Origin: JBOGDS01 sp050743075
GTDB taxonomy: Bacteria; Actinomycetota; Actinomycetes; Jiangellales; Jiangellaceae
Assembly: GCA_050743075.1 (NCBI GenBank)
Contig: JBOGDS010000004.1
Location: 14,459-78,458 of the forward strand
Reading direction: 5' to 3'
Length of the DNA: 64,000 bases
Below, piece by piece: positions 26,238 to 34,570 of the stretch. Within the stretch, counting starts at the first letter, position 1; each line of letters begins with the position of its first letter. The notes below the pieces were generated by a model, which was not told the DNA's origin, made no database searches, and worked only from the letters and a program-made list of their open reading frames with translations. The position numbers and the translations under genes were made by a program.

Positions 26238-27170
26238 TCACCGCTGCAGACCGGTGCGGCGGGCGACACGGTGGAGCTGCCAGCGGGCCTTCCGTGCCGC
26301 AACGGCGGCCCGCGCTCGGACCCGAGCGTGGGCCGCCGACCGCTCGTAGCCGAGCTCGTCCAGCAAGTCGCCGGCCACGAGCTCGAAGCGCTCGACCTCG
26401 GCGGCTCGCAGGTCGCGCCGCCAGTCCCGCAGGCCCGCGGTGACGGGCTTGCGGACGTGGCGGTGGTAGTCCGGATGCGATGTCGTGCGCACCACGTCGG
26501 CGGCGTGCCGGTGATGGTCGAGCATCTGTGCGGCGAACGGCAGGTCGATGGCCTGGCAGAGCCGGCGCAGGGACTCCTCGGGCGACGTCACGAGGTCTTC
26601 GTAGCGGATCTCGTGGTACCGCCCCGCCGGCAGGGCGAGTCCGGACCGCATACCCCGGCGAACCCGCAGCTTCCAGTGCAGGGCGGCGTCCTCGATCCCG
26701 GCGGACCAGCCCAACTCCAGGAACGACGAGGCGACGTCGCGGCCGTCGCGGATCAGCTGGACGAAGACGGCCTCGGGAAAGAGGCGGGCGAGCCGTGGAA
26801 CGTGCAACACGTAGCCAGGCGTCTTGTCGGCGTAGCGACCCTTGCCCTGTCTGCCCGCCCACGCCGCGAAGACTGCCCGCACGGCATCGGCGTAGTCCTG
26901 CGGCGGCGACCGCCGGAACGACGCCTCGATGACGTCCCGGTCGAGCTCCCAGAGGCGGAACCGCTCCTGGCCGTACAGCCGGTCCAGGAACGGCGCAGGC
27001 TCGAAGCCCGCGTCCGATCGGCCGGGAGCCAGTGGTACCACGAAGTGCGACTCGGGAGGCACCGCGAGGTCCGGGTGGGCATCGCACATCGCCCGCAGGA
27101 GCGTGGTGCCCGACCGGCCGCACCCGACGAGGAACGGGAACGGCACCGCCCGCGCCTCGCCGACGGTCAT
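26238..27170 (-). CDS. Sulfotransferase family protein
   Basis: 310 residues from ATG 27170. FLVGCGRSGTTLLRAMCDAH is the PAPS 5'-phosphosulfate loop and VFVQLIRDGRDVASSFLELG the 3'-phosphate site. KTPGYVLHVPRLARLFPEA and IRYEDLVTSPEESLRRLCQA match the genes at 20319 and 34567, so the three are one subfamily. It is last in the reverse operon 29382-26238 and overlaps the chorismate-lyase-like gene by four bases. The operon placement suggests it acts on the same product as the ACP/ligase module. Confidence 0.88.
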   Translation of the reverse strand: MTVGEARAVPFPFLVGCGRSGTTLLRAMCDAHPDLAVPPESHFVVPLAPGRSDAGFEPAPFLDRLYGQERFRLWELDRDVIEASFRRSPPQDYADAVRAVFAAWAGRQGKGRYADKTPGYVLHVPRLARLFPEAVFVQLIRDGRDVASSFLELGWSAGIEDAALHWKLRVRRGMRSGLALPAGRYHEIRYEDLVTSPEESLRRLCQAIDLPFAAQMLDHHRHAADVVRTTSHPDYHRHVRKPVTAGLRDWRRDLRAAEVERFELVAGDLLDELGYERSAAHARVRARAAVAARKARWQLHRVARRTGLQR

Positions 27171-27637
27171 GCCGAGTCGACGCCGATCGACCCCGGCGGG
27201 TACAGCTCGCCCGGGAACGTCTCGGTGATGCGGAACTGGAATCCGTCGCCCCACAGCCGGTAGCGCCGCCAGAACGAGGTCTCGTCCTCGGCGGCGGCCT
27301 CGAGCTCGAAGTTGGTCCGCACGCCGAGCAAGGTGGAGATCTGGCCCAGACCGATGCTTCGCTCGGCGATCAGCTCGCGCATCAGGCGGTCCTCGACGTG
27401 CACCTCGGTCTCGGCCCGGCAGGTCACCAGCTCGCGCTTCTTGCACACCAGGTTGACAACCCGGTGGATCTTCGCGTTCTCGGCGGTCTGGGACACGACC
27501 TCGACGGTCACCGGCGCGCCGAAGTACGCCGACAGGGTGCCCTGCAACGTGCCGGCGGTCGCCAGCATCACCCGGCGGAGCGGGCTGAACCCTTCGAGCT
27601 TGTCCAGGAGTTGCGCGAGGTCGACGACGTCAGCCAT
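27167..27637 (-). CDS. Chorismate-lyase-like protein (DUF98 / UbiC-like)
   Basis: 156 residues. Similarity to the DUF98 chorismate pyruvate-lyase group (Mycobacterium tuberculosis Rv2949c type) is seen by eye: SPLRRVMLATAGTLQGTL near the start, LVTCRAETEVHV in the middle, and RRYRLWGDGFQFRITETFPG at the end, which aligns with RRYRV...IMVVTEHF of the mycobacterial enzyme. Such enzymes cut chorismate to 4-hydroxybenzoate and pyruvate. The next genes upstream are an AMP-forming ligase and an ACP, the partners needed to activate that acid. The protein is shorter than Rv2949c (about 199), so a related but different activity is possible. Confidence 0.6.
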   Translation of the reverse strand: MADVVDLAQLLDKLEGFSPLRRVMLATAGTLQGTLSAYFGAPVTVEVVSQTAENAKIHRVVNLVCKKRELVTCRAETEVHVEDRLMRELIAERSIGLGQISTLLGVRTNFELEAAAEDETSFWRRYRLWGDGFQFRITETFPGELYPPGSIGVDSA

Positions 27638-27646
27638 GACTTCCTT

Positions 27647-29125
27647 TCACACGAGGTACTTGCGGAGGATCTTCCCGAGTGGGCTGCGCGGGATCTCGAA
27701 GCGGAACTCGACCATGCGGGGCACCTTGTACACGGCGAGCTGAGCACGACACGACGCGACGAGCTCGCCCCGCAGGGTGTCGTCGTCGGACCCGCCCTGG
27801 GTACGGACGACGACGGCCTTGACGATCTCGTCGCCCAACGGGCCCTCGGTACCGACGACGACGACGTCGGCGACCGCGGCGTGTCGACGCAGCACGTTCT
27901 CGACCTCGAACGGGTCGACCTTGTACCCGCTGGTCGAGATGAACAGCTTCGTGCGGCCGGTCACGAACAGGTTGCCCGCCTCGTCGAGATGACCGAGGTC
28001 GCCGGTCCGGAACCAGCCGTCTCGGAAGGCATCGTTCGCGTCCGATGCGCCGCCGACGTAGCCCGCGGCCAGCGCCGGGCTGGCGAAGATCACCTCACCG
28101 GTGCCGCCGGGCCCGCAGGTCTCGCCGTTCTCGCCCACGACCCGCAGGTCGATGCCCTTCATCGGCCGGCCGACCGACGCCGCGGTCCCAGCGGCGTCGT
28201 CGTCCAAGTTGATCGTCACCGAGCCGGCCTCACTGCAGCCGTAGAGCTGGCGGACGGGCACCCCGAGGCGCTCGCGGAACAGGTCGAACGTCTCGCGGGA
28301 GAGCGGCGCCCCCGCCGTGAAGCACAGGCGCAGCGACCCGGTGCCCGCCCGGGCCGCCCGGCGGGTCTCGGCCAGCGTGTGCACCAGGAACGGGACGGCC
28401 GGGAACACCGTGACGCGCTCGCGCTCGATCGCGCCGAGCGCTTCGTCGCGGCGGAACGGGTCGAGCAACACCAGGCAGGCGCCGGACCGGACGGCGGCGA
28501 GCACGCAGTTGCCGAGGCCGTGGGCGTGGAACAGCGCGATCGAGGTGAGGATGACGTCGTCCTCGCCCACGCCGACGGTGTCGAAGAACTGGTTGGCCTC
28601 GTGGGCGAGGTTGGCCTGGGTGCGGACGATCCCCTTCGGCATCCCGGTCGAGCCGGACGAGAACGCGTGCAGCGCCGGCTGCTCGGGCCGGCAGGCCGCG
28701 GGTGCTGCGCTGCCAGCGCTGTCGAGGGCGCTGGCCTCTGCCAGCCAGACGCCGCGGCTGCCAGCGGCCCAGTCGGTGACGGCCGGGCGCAGGGCGGGTG
28801 TCGTCACGACGCCGGCTACGTCGCACTCCTGCAGGTGGCGGCCCAGCTCCGCGGGCGTGAACAGCGGGTTGAGCGGGACGGCGACCGCACCCAGCGAGAC
28901 CGCGGCGAGGAACGTCGTGACGAAGTCAGCGTCGTTGCCGAGGACGATGGCCACGGCGTCGCCGGGGCCGACACCCCGCGCCGCCAACGAGGCAGACCGC
29001 CGCTCGACGTCGACGGCCACCTCGCCCCAGCTGCGTCGACGCGACGACTCGACGAGAGCCGGGCGGCTCGCGAACCGCTCGACGGTGCTGGCCAGCATGG
29101 CCGGCACCGTCAGCTGGGAGGCCAC
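27647..29125 (-). CDS. AMP-dependent acyl/aryl ligase (ANL superfamily)
   Basis: 492 residues from GTG 29125 (ATG 29098 also possible). Motifs in order: A3 P-loop FSSGSTGMPKG (155-165), A5 YGCSEAGSV, A7 GWFRTGDLG, A8 GRTKLFISTSGYKVDPFEVE, and the A10 lysine in PRSPLGKILRKYL. It adenylates a carboxylic acid and passes it to CoA or, more likely here, to the phosphopantetheine arm of the ACP encoded immediately before it, with which it overlaps by 16 bases. 4-Hydroxybenzoate is the obvious candidate because of the gene at 27167; a fatty acid cannot be excluded. Confidence 0.88.
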   Translation of the reverse strand: MASQLTVPAMLASTVERFASRPALVESSRRRSWGEVAVDVERRSASLAARGVGPGDAVAIVLGNDADFVTTFLAAVSLGAVAVPLNPLFTPAELGRHLQECDVAGVVTTPALRPAVTDWAAGSRGVWLAEASALDSAGSAAPAACRPEQPALHAFSSGSTGMPKGIVRTQANLAHEANQFFDTVGVGEDDVILTSIALFHAHGLGNCVLAAVRSGACLVLLDPFRRDEALGAIERERVTVFPAVPFLVHTLAETRRAARAGTGSLRLCFTAGAPLSRETFDLFRERLGVPVRQLYGCSEAGSVTINLDDDAAGTAASVGRPMKGIDLRVVGENGETCGPGGTGEVIFASPALAAGYVGGASDANDAFRDGWFRTGDLGHLDEAGNLFVTGRTKLFISTSGYKVDPFEVENVLRRHAAVADVVVVGTEGPLGDEIVKAVVVRTQGGSDDDTLRGELVASCRAQLAVYKVPRMVEFRFEIPRSPLGKILRKYLV

Positions 29126-29382
29126 CGGTCGAGCTGGCCAGCGACGTAACGCACGATGCTCGCGACGCTGCCGAAGTTGTCCAATGAGACGTCCTGGTCG
29201 GGGATCTCGACGTCGAACTCCTGCTCGAGGCCGACCACCATCGACAGGATCGCGATGGAGTCGAGCCCGAGATCGCTCAGCGACGCGTCGCCGGCGATCA
29301 CCGCGCCGTTGCCCGAGACCTTGAGGCGCTCTTCGAGCAACGCCCGCACCTGGACGTCGATGTCCGCAAGATTGCTGTGCAC
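29110..29382 (-). CDS. Acyl carrier protein
   Basis: A 90-residue stand-alone carrier protein. The phosphopantetheine site is LGLDSIAI, Ser42. The helices are acidic as expected (LEQEFDVEIPD). It is the first gene of the reverse operon ACP-ligase-chorismate lyase-sulfotransferase, separated by only 30 bp from the divergent sulfotransferase at 29413. A free ACP next to an AMP ligase and outside any fatty-acid cluster points to a dedicated acyl or aryl transfer path. No acyltransferase that would use the loaded ACP is obvious, apart from the Cys hydrolase at 23065. Confidence 0.88.
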   Translation of the reverse strand: MHSNLADIDVQVRALLEERLKVSGNGAVIAGDASLSDLGLDSIAILSMVVGLEQEFDVEIPDQDVSLDNFGSVASIVRYVAGQLDRWPPS

Positions 29383-29412
29383 TTCCCCCAGCCCCCGCCC
29401 GCGAAGCGGGCC

Positions 29413-30336
29413 ATGAGTCGATTGTCCGGCGAACTCTACGGCAACGTCTATCTCGGTGGAAGGCTATGGGACATGCCCCTGGATGCGCTCGACGATCTCC
29501 GATCCCGGCTGCCCGTCGGCGTCCGGCACCGGATCGCCATGGGACGGTTGCGCTACCGCGTGCCGACAGCACGCTGGCGTTCGCCGCCCGGCGCGCTCGT
29601 CATCGGCGCCCAGCGCAGCGGCACCAGCTCGCTGTTCCGCTACCTCGGCGCCCACCCGGACGTCGCGGCATCGTTCCGCAAAGAGGTCGAGTACTTCAGC
29701 CGGCGCGCCGACCTGGGCGAACGGTGGTACCGGGCGCATTTCGCCCTGCGCATCGGCCGGCCCAAGCTGGGTTTCGAGGCGACGCCCGACTACCTGTTCC
29801 ACCCGCTCGCACCGTCCCGGGCAGCCGCGCTCGTTCCGGACGCACGGCTGGTCGTCCTGCTCCGCGACCCGGTGGCGCGCGCGTGGTCTCACCACCAGCA
29901 CATGGTCCGGCTGGGCTACGAGACGCTCGCGTTCGCCGCCGCCCTGGCGGCCGAGGAGGAGCGTTGCGCGGAGGATCTCGCCCGGCTGGCAGTCGAACCC
30001 GACCACGACGCCAAGGCGCTGCTGCGCTACTCCTACGCCGCCCGGGGCCTTTACGCCGAGCAGTTGCGCCGTTGGTTCGCCCACTTCCCGCGCGACCAGT
30101 TCCTGATCCTGCCAAGCGAGGATTTCTTCGCCGACACGCCGAGGACGTTCGCGACGATCCTCGACTTCCTCGGCCTGCGCCGGTGGGAACCGCCGGCGTT
30201 CCGCAACGCCAGCCGTGCCGGCGGGAATCCCGACGCCGGCGATCTCGACGCAGCCACCGCCGCGGCGCTGGGTGAGAGATTCCGCGCCCCGAACACCGAA
30301 CTCTCCGCTCTCCTGGGCGAGCACCACGGCATCTGA
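29413..30336 (+). CDS. Sulfotransferase domain protein (heparan-sulfotransferase-like)
   Basis: 307 residues from ATG 29413 (GTG 29377 would overlap the divergent ACP gene). ALVIGAQRSGTSSLFRYLG is the PAPS loop and LVVLLRDPVARAWSHHQHMV the 3'-phosphate site, the RDPxxRAxSH form seen in glycosaminoglycan sulfotransferases. FEATPDYLFHP provides the usual mid-protein element, and YSYAARGLYAEQLRRWF follows. It probably sulfates glycan residues. It sits alone on the forward strand between two reverse-strand units. Confidence 0.88.
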   Translation: MSRLSGELYGNVYLGGRLWDMPLDALDDLRSRLPVGVRHRIAMGRLRYRVPTARWRSPPGALVIGAQRSGTSSLFRYLGAHPDVAASFRKEVEYFSRRADLGERWYRAHFALRIGRPKLGFEATPDYLFHPLAPSRAAALVPDARLVVLLRDPVARAWSHHQHMVRLGYETLAFAAALAAEEERCAEDLARLAVEPDHDAKALLRYSYAARGLYAEQLRRWFAHFPRDQFLILPSEDFFADTPRTFATILDFLGLRRWEPPAFRNASRAGGNPDAGDLDAATAAALGERFRAPNTELSALLGEHHGI

Positions 30337-30372
30337 CCCACCACGATGGAGAAGTCGCCGCGACGCGGGCGG

Positions 30373-32385
30373 CTATGCCGAGGACACCGTCGCGTTCCAC
30401 TCGGGACGCGGCTCGCCCCGCTGGTCGGCCCGACGTACCACATACGACCCGCCGTCGCCGCTCAACACCCGCAGCGCCGTGTCGGCCGGCACGTCGTCGG
30501 CCAACCAGAAGGCGTTGCCCTCGAACTCGCAGTCGACGAAGTCGTAGAGCTGGAGGTTGTCGCCGCCCTTCGGGATGGCGACCTGCGCCCGGTTGCCGCC
30601 CATGAACGTCCCGTCCCGGATCAACGTCACGCCGCCCTCGAAGCCCTTGGAAAGATGCTTGGAGATCTCCACGGCGTAGTCGGACAGGCCGGCCTGGTCG
30701 ATGTACATGCCCTCGTAGGTGATCGTCTCGGCGGTGCGCCGGCCCCGGCGGGATGGCAGCGCGGAGATGATCAGGCCGGACTTCTTGCAGGCGTAGATCG
30801 TGCAGTCGCGGTACGAGACGAGGTTCTGGTACGAGCCGGCGAAAATGCCCTGACCGCACTGGTAGGCGGTGAAGCCGGTGACGATGGTCCGCGGCGCGCC
30901 GTTCTGCCAGAAGTAGATGCCGCTGTGCCGGTTGTTGTGGGCGATGTTGTCCTCGAAGGTCCAGGTGTTCTGGTCGCGCGAGTGCGACGGCCAGTGGAAC
31001 CCGGCGCTCGACTCTGCCTGACCCTGCACACCGGTCGAGACGCAGTCGCGGGCGATGTTGCCCTCGCCGGCGCCCATCATGAAGCCGGTCAGGTTGAACC
31101 GGCTGTTGCCGCCGCTCTTGACGAAGTGGGCGACGCATCGCTCGTAGACGATGTCGTGGGACGGGACCAGGTTCCGCCCGCCTTCGAGGGAGAGATCCCA
31201 CCAGAAAGCGTCGTCGACCATGTCGTGCGCGATGCAGTCGCGGAACGTCACGCCGTTGGACAGATGGGCGGCGAACCCGTGGCCGGTGGAGTCGTAGGCG
31301 ACGACGCCCTCGACCACGGACCCCCGCGAGCCGTCGTAGTCGGCGTGGAAGTGCAGCGCGTATCGGCCCAGCACCTCTTCCTCGCCCTGGCGTGGGCCCA
31401 TGTGCTGAAGGCCGACGTAACCCATCCGCTGTGCGCGGGTCGTGGCGTTGAAGACCAGGTGGGAGCGGCCGTCGGGCGTGCCCTTGACGACGACGTTGCG
31501 GGTCAGGTTCAGCACCTCGGCGCGGTGGGTGACACCTGGGCGCACGGTGACAGTCGGGTGCGGGTACTGGAGGGTCTGGTCCAGCGTGACCCGCCGCCTG
31601 TCGACAGCCGTGATCGTGCGCCGGTCGTGGTGCAGCCAGTGGTCTGCGGCGGTGGCCGGCTCGGTGGGGGTGACGACGACCTCGTCGCCCACCTGCCACC
31701 CGGTGGCGTCGTCGACCTCGATGGTGGCGTCTCCTGCCCGGGCCGCGCCGGTCAGGTTGGTCCACGCCGTCTTCGCCGTGCCGTGCAGATCGAGCAGGCC
31801 GCCCCCGACCACCCAGATGCCGACGTCGGTGTCGAAGGGCGTCTCGGTGTGGCCGCCTTCGAAGCGGCTCTCGTCGACGTCGAGGAACTCGATCAGGTGG
31901 ATGACGTGGTGGGCACCAGGCTGGGCCTGCAGTACGCCACCCACGACGACGTTGCCGGTCGACCGCAGCGTTCTGCTCGACGTCGGGTCGAACACGAGCG
32001 TGCCCGACGGCTCGACGCGGACGCCGGCCACGGCAGCGTCGACATCGAGCAGGATCGGCTGCTCGACGACCGCGACCTCACCCTCGTCCGGCACCGAGCC
32101 GCCCCAGGTGGCCGGATCGCTCCAGCGGGCTGTGGGCAGGCCGTCCGGCGTCGGTACCGGCGGCTGGCTTGTAGGAGCCGGTGTATTCGTGGGCGACGCG
32201 TGGTGGTCGTGACCGGTCGGCGTTGGCGCGGCCGACTGCGGAGCGGCATCCGGCCGGCCGCGGACGACCAGGTAGCCCGTGGTCGCTGCCGCGCCGCCGG
32301 CCCCGGCCAGCGCCAGGAGTTGGCGCCGGGACAGCCGTCTGGAACCCTCGCTGCCGCGAGGGGGATCCTGGATTTCGTCGCTCAT
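30373..32385 (-). CDS. Tat-exported G8-domain / right-handed beta-helix protein
   Basis: 670 residues from ATG 32385. A twin-arginine signal (SRRQLLALAGAGGAAATTG, about 19-37) is followed by a low-complexity Pro/Thr linker (50-90). A G8 domain at about 90-200 begins ARWSDPATWGGSVPDEGE. The rest is parallel beta-helix (LHFHADYDGSRGSVVEGV, NNRHSGIYFWQNGAPRT). The combination resembles the extracellular CEMIP/TMEM2 group, some of which bind or degrade hyaluronan. Here it is presumably secreted folded and could bind, trim or anchor the polymer made by the surrounding genes. No catalytic residues can be assigned. Confidence 0.8.
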   Translation of the reverse strand: MSDEIQDPPRGSEGSRRLSRRQLLALAGAGGAAATTGYLVVRGRPDAAPQSAAPTPTGHDHHASPTNTPAPTSQPPVPTPDGLPTARWSDPATWGGSVPDEGEVAVVEQPILLDVDAAVAGVRVEPSGTLVFDPTSSRTLRSTGNVVVGGVLQAQPGAHHVIHLIEFLDVDESRFEGGHTETPFDTDVGIWVVGGGLLDLHGTAKTAWTNLTGAARAGDATIEVDDATGWQVGDEVVVTPTEPATAADHWLHHDRRTITAVDRRRVTLDQTLQYPHPTVTVRPGVTHRAEVLNLTRNVVVKGTPDGRSHLVFNATTRAQRMGYVGLQHMGPRQGEEEVLGRYALHFHADYDGSRGSVVEGVVAYDSTGHGFAAHLSNGVTFRDCIAHDMVDDAFWWDLSLEGGRNLVPSHDIVYERCVAHFVKSGGNSRFNLTGFMMGAGEGNIARDCVSTGVQGQAESSAGFHWPSHSRDQNTWTFEDNIAHNNRHSGIYFWQNGAPRTIVTGFTAYQCGQGIFAGSYQNLVSYRDCTIYACKKSGLIISALPSRRGRRTAETITYEGMYIDQAGLSDYAVEISKHLSKGFEGGVTLIRDGTFMGGNRAQVAIPKGGDNLQLYDFVDCEFEGNAFWLADDVPADTALRVLSGDGGSYVVRRADQRGEPRPEWNATVSSA

Positions 32386-32553
32386 GCCCCGCCCATCTGA
32401 ATCGACCGGCACAACACTACGACGCCCACGCCCCGGTGTGCGGCATCCCGTCCGATCCGTGCCGGCTCGGCGGTGAGCGGATCCGTCGTTCAGCGCGTGG
32501 TGCCTTTGCAGGAGGCGTATAGCCGTGGCCTAGTCCGAATCGCAACGGGGGCG

Positions 32554-33394
32554 ATGACGATGCCCGACACGCGGGCGACGCTGCGCGCGATGACGTTGTG
32601 GGCCAGGACGGACCTGGTCACACCGATGGCCATCAGCGTCGCGGCGACACTGCGGCTTCCCGACCACGTCGCGGCCGGCGTGACGTCGGTGGAGGAGCTC
32701 GCCGCGGCCACCGGGACCGATGCCGACGCGTTGTCACGACTGGTGCGATTCCTGACGACGACCGGTGTGTTGGCCGAGTCCGACGGGTCAGTGGCCCTGG
32801 GCGAGCTCGGGGAGCTGCTGCGGAGCGACCATCCGGCGTCCTTGCGCGGCTGGTTCGACCTGTCCGGATGGGGTGGCCGGCTGGACGGCACTGTGATGCA
32901 TCTGCTCGACGTCGTGCGGTCGGGTGAGCCCGTCTATCCCGCCGTCCACGGCCGGAGCGTGTGGGAGGACCTCGCCGCCCATTCCTACGTCGCCGAGTCG
33001 TTCGACGACCTGATGGCGGCCCAGGCGAAGGCCGCGGTGCCGCACATCGTCGCCGGCTACGACTGGAACAGGATGCACGCGATGGTCGACGTCGGCGTAC
33101 GTACTGAGCCGAGTGCTCCACGACTGGCCCGACCCCGACGCTGCCCGGATCCTGACCCGATGCCGCGACGCGGCCGGCGAAGCGGGCCGGATCCTGGTCG
33201 TCGACGGCCTGCTCGACGACGAGAACGTCCGCGGCATGGCCGCGATGGACCTGCAGATGCTCGCGCTGTTCGGCGGCCGGGAACGCACGCGGGCCGAATA
33301 CGACGAGCTCGCGGCGTCCGCCGGGCTCGCGGTCACGGCCGTCCAGCCCATCCCCGTGTTCGGCCGGGCCATCATCGAGTGCCTCGCTGCCTGA
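32554..33394 (+). pseudogene. O-methyltransferase, SAM-binding core deleted
   Basis: Two frames belong to one gene of the hydroxyindole/caffeate O-methyltransferase type. The first (from ATG 32554; GTG 32473 possible) has the dimerisation/HTH region (MTLWARTDLVTPMAISVAAT, LAAATGTDADALSRLVRFL) and reaches YDWNRMHAMVDVG. The second resumes AYVLSRVLHDWPDPDAARIL and runs to LAA at 33394. The GGGTG SAM loop and about 55-60 residues are missing at about 33090-33096, and the join is out of frame. The product cannot bind SAM. The rest looks recent, so the deletion is young or artefactual. Confidence 0.75.
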
Positions 33395-33583
33395 CCCGAC
33401 CGGCGTGACCGGTCAGTACGCCGCGCTACGGAGGGCGGCCGGGTCGGCCAGCAGAGTCAGCCGCCGGCACCGACAAGCCAACCCGCCATCCACAACCCAG
33501 ACATGCCACGTTCCCCACCGCCGAACCAGAGACGGTCCGGGGCGGAGGCTGGGTGCGTTGATCTCACGCACGTTGATCATGAC

Positions 33584-34570
33584 TCAGAACAGTTCGACGT
33601 CACCGAGGGTCAGCTTCCAGGAGGCAGGCTCGGGCATCTCCGACTGACCGACCCCACGCCATACCAGCTGCGGGCCCTGCCCCGGCATGGGGAGGAAACC
33701 CGCGCGGGGGGCGTCACCGGCCACCCGCACGGCGTGGTCGGCCCTGCTCTCCCGCAGTACCCGGCGCAGCAAGTTGCGGGTCGTGGCCGCGTCGTGCCCG
33801 GGCACGAGCTCTTCGCACACGGCCGCCTCGAGAGCAGCTCCTCGCCGTCGCAAGCGGAAGATCACCATGCCGCCCGACCCACTGGCGCCGGACGTGACGG
33901 CCCGGTACTGCAGTGGGCCGAACCCGTAACGCCACGCCAGGTACCTCGGCGTCCGGCGGGTTCGCAGCCCCCCGGCAGGCAGCGACGCCAGCAGAGCGCT
34001 GACCGCCACCTGATCCGCCAGCACCTTGTCGGCAGCCTCCCCCGCGGAGGACTGAACCGACCACTTGTCTGCGGGCGTCCGCGCCCGGGCGACTCGGGCA
34101 AGGGCACCGATCGACCGCGGCCTGGCCAGCAGCGGCAGCCGCGCGACCGGCTGCCAGCCCATCGTGAGGTACCCCGGTGCGCTGCGCTGGTTCGGCGTGT
34201 TGAAGACGAACGCGACCCCCTCGGCGAGCAGCCCGTCGAGTGCGTGCCGGGTCAACTGCGAGAAGATGCCCCGCCCCTGATGGTCCGGGTGGGTGGCGGT
34301 GTCGACGGCACGCACCGCCGGAACCGTCGCACCGTCGACCTCGAACTCCCACCGCATGAACGTACGGAACCCCACGACCCGGTCATCGTCGGTGGCGACC
34401 CACGCCGGCGACGCGCCGAAGGGGTTCTCGCGGTGCTTCCAGGCGAAGAACCGGACGTACCGCTCGTCGGGAAGCCAGCCCAACGACGCCCGGAGGAGTT
34501 CTAGGACGGCCGGCTCGTCGTCCGGCTCGAACCGGCGAACGGCGACGGTCGAGTCGCCGGGCACGGTCAC
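33584..34570 (-). CDS. GNAT family N-acetyltransferase
   Basis: 328 residues from GTG 34570, overlapping the sulfotransferase stop (GTGA). VAVRRFEPDDEPAVLELLRA opens the fold; VDTATHPDHQGRGIFSQLTR is the acetyl-CoA loop; FNTPNQRSAPGYLTMGW and the C-terminal TPRYLAWRYGFGPLQYRAV mark the roughly 330-residue polysaccharide-locus group of GNATs. It may acetylate an amino-sugar made by the locus. It is the last gene of the reverse run that starts at 41756. The 189 bp downstream (33395-33583) show no clear gene. Confidence 0.8.
   Translation of the reverse strand: MTVPGDSTVAVRRFEPDDEPAVLELLRASLGWLPDERYVRFFAWKHRENPFGASPAWVATDDDRVVGFRTFMRWEFEVDGATVPAVRAVDTATHPDHQGRGIFSQLTRHALDGLLAEGVAFVFNTPNQRSAPGYLTMGWQPVARLPLLARPRSIGALARVARARTPADKWSVQSSAGEAADKVLADQVAVSALLASLPAGGLRTRRTPRYLAWRYGFGPLQYRAVTSGASGSGGMVIFRLRRRGAALEAAVCEELVPGHDAATTRNLLRRVLRESRADHAVRVAGDAPRAGFLPMPGQGPQLVWRGVGQSEMPEPASWKLTLGDVELF

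Noticed and set aside
27032..29149. 705-residue forward ORF over the ligase and chorismate-lyase-like genes
   Set aside because: Antisense shadow; the reverse genes have ACP/ligase motifs and overlapping starts and stops.
30346..32400. 684-residue forward ORF over the G8 gene
   Set aside because: Antisense of a protein with a Tat signal, G8 and beta-helix features.
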